Notes under the pieces: generated by a model
Seen by the model: only the letters and a program-made list of their open reading frames with translations
What the model was told of the DNA's origin: nothing
Databases searched by the model: none
From: Cognatiluteimonas telluris
GTDB lineage: Bacteria; Pseudomonadota; Gammaproteobacteria; Xanthomonadales; Xanthomonadaceae
Length of the DNA stretch: 64,000 bases
Reading direction: 5' to 3'
NCBI RefSeq assembly: GCF_011320095.1
Contig: NZ_JAANOY010000005.1
Span: 53,427 to 117,426, forward strand
Program-made: the position numbers and the translations under genes
In this document: positions 41,267 through 51,591 of the stretch, one piece after another
How positions within the stretch are numbered: position 1 is the stretch's first letter
How the letters are laid out: every line of letters starts with the position of its first letter

Positions 41267-41286
41267 GTGCGGCGCAGGCGCCGCAC
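41267..41286 (-). other. Proximal 3' hairpin of tuf copy 2
   Basis: GTGCGGCGC-AG-GCGCCGCAC, perfect 9-bp arms, starting 5 nt after the tuf stop. It corresponds in position to 23756-23781 after copy 1. No U-tract follows, and tRNA-Trp and secE lie downstream, so full termination here is doubtful. Confidence 0.55.
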
Positions 41287-41291
41287 TCGTC

Positions 41292-42482
41292 TTACTTGAT
41301 GATCTTCGCCACCACGCCGGCGCCGACCGTGCGGCCGCCTTCGCGGATCGCGAAGCGCAGGCCCTCGTCCATTGCCACCGGGTTGATCAGGCTCACCACC
41401 ATCTTGATGTTGTCGCCCGGCATGACCATTTCCACGCCTTCGGGCAGGGTCACGGCACCCGTGATGTCGGTGGTGCGGAAGTAGAACTGCGGGCGGTAGC
41501 CCTTGAAGAACGGGGTGTGGCGGCCGCCTTCGTCCTTGCTCAGGACATACACCTCGGCCTCGAACTCGGTGTGCGGGGTGATCGAGCCGGGCTTGGCCAG
41601 CACCTGGCCGCGCTCGACGTCGTCACGCTTGGTGCCGCGCAGCAGCAGGCCCGCGTTGTCGCCCGCCTGGCCCTGGTCCAGCAGCTTGCGGAACATCTCC
41701 ACACCGGTGACCACGGTCTTCTGGGTCGGGCGGATGCCCACGATCTCGATTTCGTCGCCCACCTTGATCACGCCGCGCTCGATGCGCCCGGTCACCACCG
41801 TGCCGCGACCGGAGATCGAGAACACGTCTTCCACCGGCATCAGGAACGGCTTGTCGATCGCACGCTCCGGCTGCGGGATCCAGGTGTCCAGCGCCTCGAC
41901 CAGCTTCAGGATCGACGGCACGCCGATGTCCGACTGGTCGCCTTCCAGCGCCTTGAGCGCCGAACCGTGCACGATCGGGGTGTCGTCGCCCGGGAACTCG
42001 TACTTGGCCAGCAGCTCGCGCACTTCCATCTCCACCAGCTCCAGCAGCTCGGCGTCGTCCACCATGTCCGCCTTGTTCAGGTAGACCACGATGTACGGCA
42101 CGCCCACCTGGCGCGCCAGCAGGATGTGCTCGCGCGTCTGCGGCATCGGGCCGTCGGCGGCCGAGCACACCAGGATCGCGCCGTCCATCTGCGCCGCACC
42201 GGTAATCATGTTCTTCACGTAGTCCGCGTGCCCCGGGCAGTCGACGTGCGCGTAGTGGCGGTTCGGGCTTTCGTACTCGACATGCGCCGTCGAGATCGTG
42301 ATCCCGCGCGCCTTCTCTTCCGGCGCCGCGTCGATCTGGTCGTAGGCCTTGAACTCACCGCCGAAACGCTCCGCACCGATCTTCGTCAGCGCCGCCGTCA
42401 GCGTCGTCTTGCCGTGATCCACGTGGCCGATCGTGCCCACGTTCACGTGGGGCTTGGTGCGCTCGAATTTACCCTTTGCCAT
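41292..42482 (-). CDS. tuf: Elongation factor Tu (copy 2, tRNA-linked)
   Basis: A 396-aa EF-Tu nearly identical to 23775-24965 at DNA level. Differences I can see are ATT/GCG here versus ATC/GGG there at codons 93 and 97 (giving the usual Ala97 here), and a few silent changes at the 3' end (AAG TAA here, AAA TAA there). The region before the ATG is unrelated to that of copy 1 and has no strong Shine-Dalgarno. Lies between tRNA-Thr and tRNA-Trp. Confidence 0.98.
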   Translation of the reverse strand: MAKGKFERTKPHVNVGTIGHVDHGKTTLTAALTKIGAERFGGEFKAYDQIDAAPEEKARGITISTAHVEYESPNRHYAHVDCPGHADYVKNMITGAAQMDGAILVCSAADGPMPQTREHILLARQVGVPYIVVYLNKADMVDDAELLELVEMEVRELLAKYEFPGDDTPIVHGSALKALEGDQSDIGVPSILKLVEALDTWIPQPERAIDKPFLMPVEDVFSISGRGTVVTGRIERGVIKVGDEIEIVGIRPTQKTVVTGVEMFRKLLDQGQAGDNAGLLLRGTKRDDVERGQVLAKPGSITPHTEFEAEVYVLSKDEGGRHTPFFKGYRPQFYFRTTDITGAVTLPEGVEMVMPGDNIKMVVSLINPVAMDEGLRFAIREGGRTVGAGVVAKIIK

Positions 42483-42549
42483 GGCGGTGTCTCGGTTGCT
42501 GGTACGAAGTGATGGGAACTTGCCGGTCCTGCGATGCAGGCTTGGAACA

Positions 42550-42625
42550 TGGTGCTCACGAATGGAATCGAACCATCGACCTCCTCCTTACCAAGGAGGT
42601 GCTCTACCGACTGAGCTACGTGAGC
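42550..42625 (-). tRNA. tRNA-Thr (GGT)
   Basis: 76 nt: acceptor GCTCACG/CGTGAGC, anticodon loop with GGT, T-loop TTCGATT, discriminator A, encoded CCA. 67 nt before the tuf ATG, third in the Tyr-Gly-Thr cluster. Confidence 0.97.
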
Positions 42626-42677
42626 GAAGCTTGGGTTTTGACAGCGTGTCCTGGCGAATTCAGCGTGGGGCGTTCAA

Positions 42678-42751
42678 TGGAGCGGGAGACGGGAATCGAA
42701 CCCGCACAATCAGCTTGGAAGGCTGAAGTTCTACCATTGAACTACTCCCGC
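42678..42751 (-). tRNA. tRNA-Gly (TCC)
   Basis: 74 nt: acceptor GCGGGAG/CTCCCGC, D-stem GTTC/GAAC, anticodon loop CTTCCAA (TCC), discriminator T, encoded CCA. Reads split-family GGA/GGG codons. Confidence 0.97.
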
Positions 42752-42781
42752 GCCGGAACGCCTGGGCTGAAGCTTGCGAGC

Positions 42782-42867
42782 TGGTGGAGGGAGGTGGATT
42801 CGAACCACCGAAGGCGTAAGCCAGCAGATTTACAGTCTGCCCCCGTTGGCCGCTTGGGTATCCCTCC
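42782..42867 (-). tRNA. tRNA-Tyr (GTA)
   Basis: 86-nt class II tRNA: acceptor GGAGGGA/TCCCTCC, anticodon loop CTGTAAA (GTA), long variable arm (TGGCTTACGCCTTC), T-loop TTCGAAT, discriminator A, encoded CCA. First gene of the tRNA-tuf transcript. Confidence 0.97.
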
Positions 42868-42901
42868 GGTCGCTACGCCTGGAACGTCGAAACAGCCCGC
42901 G

Positions 42902-42930
42902 ATTTTGACGTGCTCGGGGCAGGGTGTCAA
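42902..42930 (-). promoter_or_regulatory. Promoter of the tRNA-Tyr/Gly/Thr-tuf transcript
   Basis: A perfect TTGACA (42925-42930) and CAAAAT (42902-42907), 17-bp spacer, minus strand. The following CGCGGGC is a GC-rich discriminator of the kind found at stringently controlled stable-RNA promoters. Start predicted near 42895, about 28 nt before tRNA-Tyr. Confidence 0.75.
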
Positions 42931-43083
42931 CGCGACATGACGCCCGATGCGCTCCGCGGGGTCAACCAGCCCTCCGCCAGATCACGCCGCTGGGGCCAAA
43001 CGCGACAGCCCGCCGGCGGATCGGGCTGGCGCGCGGCGGGGCGGCGGAGCTCCCCACGTCCGTCCTCCTCCTCCGCGGCGCGC

Positions 43084-44175
43084 CTACACGTTGAAGCGGA
43101 AATGCAGCACGTCGCCTTCCTGAACGCGGTAGTCCTTGCCTTCCAGCCGCAGCCGGCCGGCGTCGCGGGCCCCCGCCTCGCCCTTGAGGCGGACGAAGTC
43201 GTCGAAACCAATCGTTTCGGCCCGGATGAAGCCCTTCTCGAAGTCGGTGTGGATGACGCCGGCCGCCTGCGGGGCGGTCGAGCCGGCCTTCACGGTCCAG
43301 GCGCGGACTTCCTTCACCCCGGCGGTGAAGTACGTCTGCAGGCCCAGCAGCTTGTAGGCGGCGCGGATGACCCGGTTCAGGCCGGGCTCGTCCAGGCCAA
43401 GGTCGGCGAGGAAGGCGTCGCGGTCCTCGTCGTCGAGCTGGCTGAGCTCTTCCTCGATCGCGGCCGAGACCGGCACCACCTCGGCGCCCTCGCCCGCGGC
43501 CCGGGCGCGGACGGCATCCAGGTGCGGATTGTTCTCGAAGCCGTCCTCCAGCACGTTGGCCACGTACATCACCGGCTTCAGGGTCAGCAGGAACAGGTCC
43601 CGGACCTGCGCCTTGTCCTCCTCCGACAGTGCCAGCGATCGGGCCGATCTGCCTTCGTTGAGGGCGGCACTGATCCGCGCCAGCACCTCCACCCGCGCCT
43701 TGGCCTCCTTGTCGCCGGTCTTGGCCGCGCGCTCGGCGCGCTGCAGGGCGCGGTCGACGCTGTCCAGGTCGGCCAGCGCCAGCTCGGTATCGATGGTGTC
43801 GATGTCGGCGAGCGGGTCGACCTTGTTGTTGACGTGGATGACGTCGTCGTTCTCGAAGCAGCGCACCACGTGGGTGATGGCGTCCACCTCGCGGATATGG
43901 GCCAGGAACTTGTTGCCCAGTCCCTCGCCGCTCGCCGCGCCGGCGACCAGGCCGGCGATGTCGACGAACTCCACTGCCGTGGGGATCACCTTCTGCGGCT
44001 TGACGATGTCGGCAAGCGCCTTCAACCGCGGGTCCGGCACCGGCACCACGCCGACGTTGGGCTCGATCGTGCAGAAGGGGAAGTTGGCCGCGGCGATGCC
44101 CGCCTTGGTCAGCGCGTTGAAGAGGGTCGACTTGCCGACGTTCGGCAGGCCGACGATGCCGCATTTGATGCCCAT
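43084..44175 (-). CDS. ychF: Redox-regulated ribosome-associated ATPase YchF (OLA1 family)
   Basis: A 363-aa Obg-family P-loop protein that prefers ATP to [18 protein letters not shown] is the P-loop, DIAGLV the G3, and NVLED replaces NKxD, the NxxE signature of this ATP-preferring branch. The C-terminal TGS domain ends [11 protein letters not shown]. The ATG at 44175 (MGIKCGIVG) is the family start. Neighbour of pth as in most gammaproteobacteria. Confidence 0.96.
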   Translation of the reverse strand: MGIKCGIVGLPNVGKSTLFNALTKAGIAAANFPFCTIEPNVGVVPVPDPRLKALADIVKPQKVIPTAVEFVDIAGLVAGAASGEGLGNKFLAHIREVDAITHVVRCFENDDVIHVNNKVDPLADIDTIDTELALADLDSVDRALQRAERAAKTGDKEAKARVEVLARISAALNEGRSARSLALSEEDKAQVRDLFLLTLKPVMYVANVLEDGFENNPHLDAVRARAAGEGAEVVPVSAAIEEELSQLDDEDRDAFLADLGLDEPGLNRVIRAAYKLLGLQTYFTAGVKEVRAWTVKAGSTAPQAAGVIHTDFEKGFIRAETIGFDDFVRLKGEAGARDAGRLRLEGKDYRVQEGDVLHFRFNV

Positions 44176-44262
44176 GGGAACTCCGTGAAGCGGGACTCGA
44201 AAGCCGGGTGCCGGCATCCGAAGGGCCTTGCCTTCCGACGCCCGACGGCCGGCCAGCGGTCC

Positions 44263-44841
44263 TTAAGTGGGGGTGTGCAGGCGCTTCATCGCTTCGTTGA
44301 AATCACCGGCGACGGCGAGCGGCAGCACGTGGATGGCGTCGTCGATCGCGCGTTCGATCGCCGCTTCGTCGTCGCGACCGGCACGTCCGAGCACCCACGG
44401 GGTGACGCGATCCTTGTGGCCGGGATGGCCGATGCCGATGCGCAGGCGGTGGAAGCGCCCGTGGCCGAGCAATTGCATGGTGTCGCGCAGGCCGTTCTGA
44501 CCGCCGTGGCCGCCGTCGAACTTCAGCCGAGCGGTGCCCGGCGCCAGGTCGAGCTCGTCGTGCGCGACCAGCGTTTCTTCGGGTTCGATCTTCCAGTAGC
44601 GCAATGCCGCGGTGACGGACTTGCCGCTGAGGTTCATGTAGGTCGCCGGCTTGAGCAGCCACAACGACCGTCCGTCGATCTCGATTTTGGCGGTTTCGCC
44701 GAACAGCTTGGATTCCAGCCCGAAGCGCGCGCCTGCCTGTTCGGCGAGCACGTCCACAAAACGGAACCCGGCGTTATGCCGGGTCCGTGCGTGTTCGGCA
44801 CCGGGATTGCCCAGTCCGACGATGAGGCGCAGTCCAGCCAT
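44263..44841 (-). CDS. pth: Peptidyl-tRNA hydrolase
   Basis: A 192-aa enzyme releasing tRNA from stalled peptidyl-tRNA. GLGNPGAEHARTRHNAGF holds Asn12 and the catalytic His22; HDELDLAPGTARLKFDGGHGGQNGLRD (piece: HDELDLAPG ... GGHGGQNGLRD) carries the catalytic Asp and substrate-binding Asn. Sits between rplY and ychF. Confidence 0.97.
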   Translation of the reverse strand: MAGLRLIVGLGNPGAEHARTRHNAGFRFVDVLAEQAGARFGLESKLFGETAKIEIDGRSLWLLKPATYMNLSGKSVTAALRYWKIEPEETLVAHDELDLAPGTARLKFDGGHGGQNGLRDTMQLLGHGRFHRLRIGIGHPGHKDRVTPWVLGRAGRDDEAAIERAIDDAIHVLPLAVAGDFNEAMKRLHTPT

Positions 44842-44889
44842 CGATGACGCGTCTCCGGCGCGCCCGCGAAGGCACGCCGGAGGACGCGA

Positions 44890-45528
44890 TTACTTGGCTT
44901 CGCCTTCGCCCGCGGCCGGCGCTTCGGTGCCTTCCGCCGCGGCTTCCTCGACGCGGCCCATGCGGGCGACGACGACAGCCACGTCGTGGTCGGCGCCGAG
45001 CTTGAGCTCGGGCACTTCCACGCCCTGCGGCAGTTTGACCTGCGACAGGTGGATGGTGTCGCCGGCATTCAGGCCCGACAGGTCGACCTCGATGAACTCC
45101 GGCAGGTCCTTGGGCAGGCAGCTGACGTGGATCTCGTTGAGCTCGTGGGTGACCACGACGTCCGCGGCCTTGCCGGCCGGCGATTTCTCGACGTTGACGA
45201 AGTGCAGCGGCACGGCGGCGCGCAGCGCTTCGTTCTCGCTCACGCGCTGGAAGTCCAGGTGCATGATCTGCTGCTTGAACGGATGGCGCTGCATGTCGCG
45301 CAGGAGCACGCGCTCGACGCTGCCATCGATGTCCAGCGACAGGATCGACGAGTAGAACCACTCGCTCTGGCTGGCGATCCAGGTCTTCTCATGCTCGAGC
45401 TGGATGGACTTGGGTGCGGCGTTGCCGCCGTAGACGACGGCCGGGATCCGGGCGGCACGACGCAGGCGGCGGCTCGCACCTTTCCCCTCGTCCTTGCGGC
45501 CGGTGGCCTGGATGGAATGATCTGCCAT
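44890..45528 (-). CDS. rplY: 50S ribosomal protein L25/general stress protein Ctc
   Basis: A 212-aa 5S rRNA-binding protein of the long (TL5/Ctc) type. The L25 domain spans about 1-95 (RKDEGKGASRRLRRAARIPAVVYGG) and the C-terminal Ctc domain about 100-185 (HELNEIHVSCLPKDLPEFIEVDL), followed by an Ala/Glu-rich tail. Follows prs. Confidence 0.95.
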   Translation of the reverse strand: MADHSIQATGRKDEGKGASRRLRRAARIPAVVYGGNAAPKSIQLEHEKTWIASQSEWFYSSILSLDIDGSVERVLLRDMQRHPFKQQIMHLDFQRVSENEALRAAVPLHFVNVEKSPAGKAADVVVTHELNEIHVSCLPKDLPEFIEVDLSGLNAGDTIHLSQVKLPQGVEVPELKLGADHDVAVVVARMGRVEEAAAEGTEAPAAGEGEAK

Positions 45529-45661
45529 TTGTATTTACTCACTCTGTTGCAGTAGGTCGCCTCGCGGCGATGTGGAGACTCACCCGCGACCAGGTGAGCC
45601 GTTGGAACATGGTGGCGATGGGAGGCTCGAAACGTTTCGAAACACCCGTCGCCGTGACCGC

Positions 45662-46630
45662 TCAGTCGACGTACAACGAACTCACCGATTCGCCGAAGGC
45701 GATCCGGCGGATCGTCTCGGCCAGCAGTTCGGCGACGCTGAGCTGACGGATCTTGCTGCAGTTGCGGGCGGCTTCCGACAGCGGAATGGTGTCGGTGACG
45801 ACCAGTTCGTCGAGCTGGGAGCGGCCGATGTTGTCGATCGCCGCGCCCGACAGCACCGGATGGGTGCAGTAGGCGACGACCTTGACGGCGCCGTTCTCCT
45901 TCAGCGCCGCCGCCGCCGCGCACAGGGTGCCGGCGGTATCGACGATGTCGTCGACCAGCACGCAGACCTTGCCGGTGACGTCGCCGATGATGTTCATCAC
46001 GGTGGCGACGTTGGCCTTCGGGCGGCGCTTGTCGATGATCGCCAGGTCGGCGTCGTCCAAGCGCTTGGCGATCGCGCGGGCACGCACCACGCCACCGACG
46101 TCGGGCGATACCACGATCACGTTGTCGGTGCCGTGCGCGCGCCAGATGTCGGCCAGCAGCAGCGGCGAGGCGTAGACGTTGTCGACCGGGATGTCGAAGA
46201 AGCCCTGGATCTGGTCGGCGTGCAGGTCGACCGTGAGCACGCGGTCGGTATGCACGGTGTTGAACATCTGCGCCGCGACCTTGGCGGTGATCGGCACCCG
46301 CGCCGAACGCGGCCGGCGATCCTGGCGGGCGTAGCCGAAGTACGGCACCACCGCGGTCACACTGGACACCGATGCGCGCTTGAGCGCGTCGATCAGCACC
46401 AGCAGTTCGACCAGGTTCTCGGCGCTGGGCGCGCAGGTCGGTTGGATGACGAAGACCTCCTGCCGGCGCACGTTCTCCTCGATCTCGACCTGCACCTCGC
46501 CATCGGAGAAGCGTCCGATCTGCGCCTTCCCCAGCCGGATCCCGAGTTCCTTGCACACGGCCTCGGCCAACGGCCGGTTGGCGTTGCCCGTGAACACCAG
46601 CAATTTGCGATCGTCCTGCATGTGCGCCAT
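45662..46630 (-). CDS. prs: Ribose-phosphate pyrophosphokinase
   Basis: A 322-aa PRPP synthase supplying nucleotide, His and Trp synthesis. [35 protein letters not shown] and the PRPP-binding [13 protein letters not shown] are diagnostic. [15 protein letters not shown] at 46630 is taken as start; MQDDRK three codons later is possible. Downstream of tRNA-Gln, upstream of rplY-pth-ychF. Confidence 0.96.
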   Translation of the reverse strand: MAHMQDDRKLLVFTGNANRPLAEAVCKELGIRLGKAQIGRFSDGEVQVEIEENVRRQEVFVIQPTCAPSAENLVELLVLIDALKRASVSSVTAVVPYFGYARQDRRPRSARVPITAKVAAQMFNTVHTDRVLTVDLHADQIQGFFDIPVDNVYASPLLLADIWRAHGTDNVIVVSPDVGGVVRARAIAKRLDDADLAIIDKRRPKANVATVMNIIGDVTGKVCVLVDDIVDTAGTLCAAAAALKENGAVKVVAYCTHPVLSGAAIDNIGRSQLDELVVTDTIPLSEAARNCSKIRQLSVAELLAETIRRIAFGESVSSLYVD

Positions 46631-46742
46631 TGGAGTCCGAGGGCTGGAGGCTGGAAGGCGCGATGCGATCCAGGTCGATGGTTGACGCGAATTCCCGTGT
46701 GCGATCAACGGTCCAATAACGACAACGGGCCGTGCATCCATC

Positions 46743-46819
46743 TGGCAGGGGCGGCAGGATTCGAACCTGCGGATGCCGGGATCAAAACCCGGTGCCTTGG
46801 GCCACTTGGCGACGCCCCT
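46743..46819 (-). tRNA. tRNA-Gln (TTG)
   Basis: 77 nt: acceptor AGGGGCG/CGCCCCT, anticodon loop TTTTGAT (TTG), T-loop TTCGAAT, discriminator G, encoded CCA. Between ispE and prs, a conserved xanthomonad arrangement. Confidence 0.96.
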
Positions 46820-46826
46820 GCATGAG

Positions 46827-47738
46827 TCAATTGTCCCGTCCCGCCTGCCATGCCTCCAGCGCCAGATGCAGCGACGACCGCGCGGCCCCTGCCGCAAGCC
46901 ACGCACGCATCCCCACGGGCAGCCGTCCCTGCTGCAAGCGGTCGAGCGCCGTCCGTGCCTGGGCAAGGTCGGTGAACTCGGCGAAACAGGCGCTGCCGCT
47001 GCCGGTCAGCCTTGGCCGGCCGACCTGCGCGAGCGCCATGAAGGCCGCCTCGACCGCCGGTTCGCGCCGACGCAACACCGGCTCGAAGGCATTTTCGAGC
47101 GCGGCACCGGAAACGAAGTCGGCTATTGTCGCGGGCGCCGCATTGCGGGTCAAATCATGGGCTTGGAACGCGCTGCCGGTCGCGGCGTGGACGCCGGGGT
47201 CGACCAGCAGGTACCAGGCCGGCGGCAGCGCCAGCGGCACCAGCCGCTCACCCACCCCTTCGGCCCAGGCATTGTCGCCATGGACGAAGACCGGCACGTC
47301 GGCGCCCAGCTGCAAGCCCAGGTCGGCCAGTGCCTCGAGCTCCAGGCCGGTCCGCCACAGGGCGTTCAGGGCCACCAGGATCGTCGCGGCGTCGGACGAC
47401 CCCCCACCCAGCCCCGCACCCGCAGGCACGATCTTTTCGACGCTGATGTCGACACCTTGACTGCACTTGGCGGCGTTTTTCAGCAATGCCGCGGCACGCA
47501 CGACCAGATCGTCCGCGGCGTCGACCCCCGGCGCCGAGGCGCCCACACGCTGGATCGCGCCATCCGCGCGCACCCGCAGCCGCAGGCGGTCGCCCCAGTC
47601 GAGGAGCCGGAACACGCTCTGCAGCTCGTGGTAACCGTCGGCGCGGCGACCGGTGATGCGCAGGAACAGGTTGAGCTTGGCCGGCGCGGGCCAGGACGAC
47701 CACGCCTGCTCGCCGCCCCCCCCCGCCGCCGCGCTCAC
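46827..47738 (-). CDS. ispE: 4-diphosphocytidyl-2-C-methyl-D-erythritol kinase
   Basis: A 303-aa GHMP kinase of the MEP isoprenoid pathway. [12 protein letters not shown] holds Lys21, and the ATP loop [17 protein letters not shown] is at 105-121. The start is a GTG at 47738 forming a GTGA overlap with the lolB stop, which is the coupling usual in this locus. Codons 6-9 are encoded by a run of nine Gs (47716-47724 as Cs), giving Gly-Gly-Gly-Gly; a slip there would abolish the product. Seven bases precede tRNA-Gln. Confidence 0.93.
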   Translation of the reverse strand: MSAAAGGGGEQAWSSWPAPAKLNLFLRITGRRADGYHELQSVFRLLDWGDRLRLRVRADGAIQRVGASAPGVDAADDLVVRAAALLKNAAKCSQGVDISVEKIVPAGAGLGGGSSDAATILVALNALWRTGLELEALADLGLQLGADVPVFVHGDNAWAEGVGERLVPLALPPAWYLLVDPGVHAATGSAFQAHDLTRNAAPATIADFVSGAALENAFEPVLRRREPAVEAAFMALAQVGRPRLTGSGSACFAEFTDLAQARTALDRLQQGRLPVGMRAWLAAGAARSSLHLALEAWQAGRDN

Positions 47739-48454
47739 GGACCCGCGGCGCCGGGCTGCCAGGCATCGACCACCAGGCGGACCCGGGCAGTGTCGCGCAC
47801 GGCCGTCAGGCGCCCGGGAAGTTCGGTGCCCAGTTCCGGATCGGGCTGCCAGTCGGCGTAATCGATCGCCCAGCCCGCCTGTTCGAGCCTGGCCAAATGG
47901 CCATCCAGACCGTACTGCAGGCGCGCGGCCGGCAGGCCGGGGGCGGCGGCGCCACGCACCCACGAAGCCAGGGCGGCGACCGGGATCGTCCAGCCGGTCG
48001 CGTCATGCAACAGGGCCTGCGGATCGGCTCCGCTGCGGGTGCCGCCGGCCAGGCCTTCGAGCATCGCGGCCTGCCCGTCGCCACTCAGGCGCCAGCTCTG
48101 GCGGGTGATCGGAGCGCTGAGGGCGACGTCGTAGCGGGCGCCGTCCTGGCGCCAGTCGATCCGCCCGCTGCCGCCTTCGCGGCCATTGGACAGGGCGACG
48201 CGGCCCTGCAAGCTCCAGCGCGGATGCGCGGCCAGCAGCGCCACGCGCGCGGCCTGTGCCTGCTGCTGCGCCGCGGTCGGCGCCAGCAGCGGCGTCTCGC
48301 GGACCGGTTGTCCCGCGCATGCCGCCAGCAGCAGGGCCAGGGCCGCGGTTACGGCACGGCCCCAGCCGGCGCGCCGCATCGATCCGCGCGGCTGTTGCGC
48401 CATCGCAGGAGAAGGCACCGGCCAGGCCGCGTCTACCGTCGCTGGGCCGCTCAT
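47735..48454 (-). CDS. lolB: Outer-membrane lipoprotein receptor LolB
   Basis: A 239-aa lipoprotein accepting lipoproteins from LolA and inserting them in the outer membrane. Lipobox LLLAACAGQ, then the LolB fold with [25 protein letters not shown]. The ATG at 48454 forms an ATGA overlap with the upstream TPR gene and has GAAGGT before it, but the signal peptide proper begins [21 protein letters not shown] at 48379; the downstream ATG may be the true start. Confidence 0.88.
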   Translation of the reverse strand: MSGPATVDAAWPVPSPAMAQQPRGSMRRAGWGRAVTAALALLLAACAGQPVRETPLLAPTAAQQQAQAARVALLAAHPRWSLQGRVALSNGREGGSGRIDWRQDGARYDVALSAPITRQSWRLSGDGQAAMLEGLAGGTRSGADPQALLHDATGWTIPVAALASWVRGAAAPGLPAARLQYGLDGHLARLEQAGWAIDYADWQPDPELGTELPGRLTAVRDTARVRLVVDAWQPGAAGP

Positions 48455-50145
48455 ACCTTCAGCTTGGCCAGCACGCGCTGCAGGGAGCGGTTGTCGGGGT
48501 CGAGCTTGCGCGCTTCGTCCAGCACCTTGCGCGCCTGCGCGTGGTCGCCGGTGACCCACAGCACCTCGCCCAGGTGGGCGCCGATTTCCGGGTCCTTCTG
48601 CAGCATGAAGGCGCGCCGCAGCTGCGTGAGGGCTTCGTCGGTCCGCCCGAGCCGGTAGAGCACCCAGCCATAACTGTCGATGATGGCCGGATTGCCGGGA
48701 TCGGCGACGCGCGCGCGATCGATGAGTTGCAGCGCTTCGGCATAGCGCGTCGTGCGATCGGCCAGCGTGTAGCCCAGCGCATTCAAGGCAGCGACATTGT
48801 CCGGCTCGGCGACCAGCACCTTGCGCAGGTCGGCCTCCGCGCGGGGAATGTCGTCGCGGCGCTCCCAGGCGAGCGAGCGTGCATACAGCAGTGCGCTGTC
48901 GTCCGGGAAAGCGGCCAACCCGCGTGCGAACGCGTCCATTTCACCGGCGGCGGCGTCGTCCTTCTGCCGCAGGTCGGCTTCGAGCAGGTAGGCGTCGCGG
49001 CGTGCGTCCTGGTCGGCGTCGGCATCGGCCTGCAAGGCGCGCAGGTCGGCGAAGGCTTCGCGATCGCGCTTGAGTTCATGCAGGACGTTCGCCGCGCGCA
49101 GCCGCGCCTGCCAGCGCTGCGGCCCGCCGGGCACGCTGCGATACCAGGCCAGCGCTTCGTCCATGTGCTTGAGGAATTCCGCGGTCTGCCCCAGCAGCAG
49201 GCGGCGCTGCGGATCGGGCCGGCTGGAGTCGCCCTGCAACTGCGTGTAAAGCGCCTGCAGCGCGGCCTTGTCTTCGGCTTTCGCCAGCAGCGACGCCCGC
49301 AGGCTGTAACTGTCGTTGTCCTGCGGCCCGAGCGCGACGACGGCCGCGGCGGCTTCCGGATCGCCGAGCGCATCGTATTCCGCGGCCACCGCCAGCCGCA
49401 TGTCCTGGTCGCTGCGCGTCTGCGGCGCCAGCCCGTCCAGGACCTGGCGCGCCTGGTCGAACTTGCCGGCCTCGCGCAACTGGCTGGCGCGCAGCAGCGC
49501 CACCCGCGGCTCGCTGGGGAAGCGCGCGACCACTTCATCGACGATGCGCGCGGCCAGCCCGTCCTGGTCGAGCTTCTGTGCCAATCCGCCGAAGGCCAGC
49601 CAGGCCTGCAGCACGCCGGGGATCGCCTTGTCGTCCACCAGTCGCGCAAGCACGTGGGCGGTCACCCGCGGATCCTTGGCACCACCGCCCAGCGCCGACA
49701 GCGCATAACGCCAGCCATCCCCGCGGTCGCGCAGCAGCAACTCCAGTTGCCGCACCGCGGCGCCGGCATCGTTGCGGCGCAGCGACAGGCTGGCTTCGGC
49801 CGCGCGCATGGGCAGCGCGCCGGGCGCGCGCGCGCGCCACAGGGCCAGGGCTTCGGCGGCGCGTTTGCCGTCGCCGGCGAGCAGCGCAATCCGGGTCGCC
49901 CGCTCGGCCAGGCCGGCGTCGTCACTGGATTGGCGCGCCGCGTCCAGGTACCACCGCGCGGCGTCGTCGAGCTTGCCGGCCTGCAGCGCGAATTCACCCG
50001 CCATCGTCGCGGCCAGGGCGTCCCCGGGTGCGCGGCTGGTTGCGCCGGCGAACGAGGGAAGGACGCTTGCCACCAGCAGCACCAGCAGTGCGGCGCGGCA
50101 CCGCGCGCGGGGCAAACACGAGCATGAATGCATCGGGACGGACAT
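48451..50145 (-). CDS. Tetratricopeptide-repeat protein with signal peptide
   Basis: A 564-aa exported protein. An N-terminal hydrophobic segment (about 13-35) is followed by at least eight degenerate TPR units, clearest at the C-terminus ([63 protein letters not shown]). No enzymatic domain is visible. It is translationally coupled to lolB-ispE, so a role in envelope protein handling is plausible but inferred only from context. Divergent from hemA (79 bp). Confidence 0.82.
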   Translation of the reverse strand: MSVPMHSCSCLPRARCRAALLVLLVASVLPSFAGATSRAPGDALAATMAGEFALQAGKLDDAARWYLDAARQSSDDAGLAERATRIALLAGDGKRAAEALALWRARAPGALPMRAAEASLSLRRNDAGAAVRQLELLLRDRGDGWRYALSALGGGAKDPRVTAHVLARLVDDKAIPGVLQAWLAFGGLAQKLDQDGLAARIVDEVVARFPSEPRVALLRASQLREAGKFDQARQVLDGLAPQTRSDQDMRLAVAAEYDALGDPEAAAAVVALGPQDNDSYSLRASLLAKAEDKAALQALYTQLQGDSSRPDPQRRLLLGQTAEFLKHMDEALAWYRSVPGGPQRWQARLRAANVLHELKRDREAFADLRALQADADADQDARRDAYLLEADLRQKDDAAAGEMDAFARGLAAFPDDSALLYARSLAWERRDDIPRAEADLRKVLVAEPDNVAALNALGYTLADRTTRYAEALQLIDRARVADPGNPAIIDSYGWVLYRLGRTDEALTQLRRAFMLQKDPEIGAHLGEVLWVTGDHAQARKVLDEARKLDPDNRSLQRVLAKLKV

Positions 50146-50224
50146 CGGGCGCAGCCGGGCCGTAAAATGGCGGCCCCATTGCGCCGGAAGCTTAACGCAA
50201 GCGGCTGAACGCCCTGTCGTCCCG

Positions 50225-51535
50225 ATGACCCTGCTCGCACTCGGCCTCAACCACCAGACCGCGCCGGTCCACCTGCGCGAACGGGTGGCGTTTGCCGATG
50301 ACATCCTCGCGCCCGCGCTGGCGTCGCTCAAAGCATTGCCGTCGGTGCAGGAAGTGGCATTGCTGTCCACCTGCAACCGCACCGAGCTGTATGCCGTGGC
50401 CGACGACGAAGGTCGCGCGCTGGGTGAGTGGCTCGCGCGCCACGACGACGGCGCCGCCGAGCTGCAGGCCTACCTCTACTGGCATTACGACGCCAATGCC
50501 GTGCGCCATCTGTTCCGGGTGGCGACCGGGCTGGATTCGCTGGTGCTGGGCGAGCCGCAGATCCTGGGCCAGGTGAAACATGCCTGGGCCGCGTCGCGCG
50601 CCGCCGGCACCTTGGGCGGGCAGCTGGATCGGCTGTTCCAGCAGGCCTTCGTCACCGCCAAGCGCGCACGCACCGACACCCGCATCGGCGCCAACCCGGT
50701 GTCGGTCGCCTCGGCCGCGGTGCGCCTGGCACAGGGCAGTTTCGCGCGTCCGGAGGATTCTTCGGTGCTGCTGATCGGCGCGGGCGAAACCATCGAGCTG
50801 GTCGCCCGCCACCTGACCCAGGCGCGGGTCAAGCGCCTGCTGGTGGCCAACCGCACGCTGTCCCATGCGCAGGCGCTGGCCAGCCGCCACGGTGGCGTCG
50901 CGGTGCCGCTGGCCGAGATCGATCGCCACCTGGGCGACGCCGACATCGTGTTTTCGGCCACCGCCAGCCGCGCGCCGGTGCTGCACAAGGCGCATGTCTC
51001 CGCGGCGCTGGCGCAGCGACGCCACCGCCCGATGATGCTGCTCGACCTGGCCGTGCCGCGCGACATCGCCGCCGACGTCGCCAGCCTCAAGGACGTTTTC
51101 CTCTACACCGTCGACGACCTCGAGCGCGTGGTCGAAGACAACCGCCGCAGCCGCCGCGAGGCGGCCGAAGCTGCCGAGGCGATCGTCGAACTGCAGGTGT
51201 CGCGTTTCGTCGAAACCATGGCCGCGGGCACCCGCAACGCGCCGCTCAAGCGCCTGCGCGCGCATGGCGACAGCGCGCGCGTCGAAGTGCTGGCCAAGGC
51301 GCGCCAGCAGCTGGCCGGCGGGCAGGATCCGGAGGCGGTGCTGGAGTTCCTTGCGCACACGCTGACCAATCGCCTGTTGCATGCACCGACGATCGCCCTG
51401 CGCGAGGCCGCGGTGACCGGCGACGGCGAACTGGCGCGGGCGGCCGAGAAGTTGTTCCCGGCCGAAGCGGGAGCGGAGACGAGCGAACCGGGCATCGCCG
51501 AAGGCTCGCTGCTGGTCCGCGGTGACGAACGTTAG
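50225..51535 (+). CDS. hemA: Glutamyl-tRNA reductase
   Basis: A 436-aa enzyme making glutamate-1-semialdehyde from Glu-tRNA, the first step of C5 haem synthesis. Catalytic Cys50 is in [28 protein letters not shown] and the NADPH-binding [15 protein letters not shown] follow. [15 protein letters not shown] at 50225 is the family start. Upstream of prfA and opposite lolB-ispE, the conserved gammaproteobacterial order. Confidence 0.97.
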   Translation: MTLLALGLNHQTAPVHLRERVAFADDILAPALASLKALPSVQEVALLSTCNRTELYAVADDEGRALGEWLARHDDGAAELQAYLYWHYDANAVRHLFRVATGLDSLVLGEPQILGQVKHAWAASRAAGTLGGQLDRLFQQAFVTAKRARTDTRIGANPVSVASAAVRLAQGSFARPEDSSVLLIGAGETIELVARHLTQARVKRLLVANRTLSHAQALASRHGGVAVPLAEIDRHLGDADIVFSATASRAPVLHKAHVSAALAQRRHRPMMLLDLAVPRDIAADVASLKDVFLYTVDDLERVVEDNRRSRREAAEAAEAIVELQVSRFVETMAAGTRNAPLKRLRAHGDSARVEVLAKARQQLAGGQDPEAVLEFLAHTLTNRLLHAPTIALREAAVTGDGELARAAEKLFPAEAGAETSEPGIAEGSLLVRGDER

Positions 51536-51591
51536 CGAAGCCGTTCGCTGGCTGTGTCGCCTGCTGTCCGCTCCCTCCTACCGGTTCCCCC

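Noticed and set aside
41228..41291. Rho-independent terminator after tuf copy 2
   Set aside because: Stems are strong but no U-tract follows and tRNA-Trp, secE and nusG lie immediately downstream without an obvious promoter of their own.
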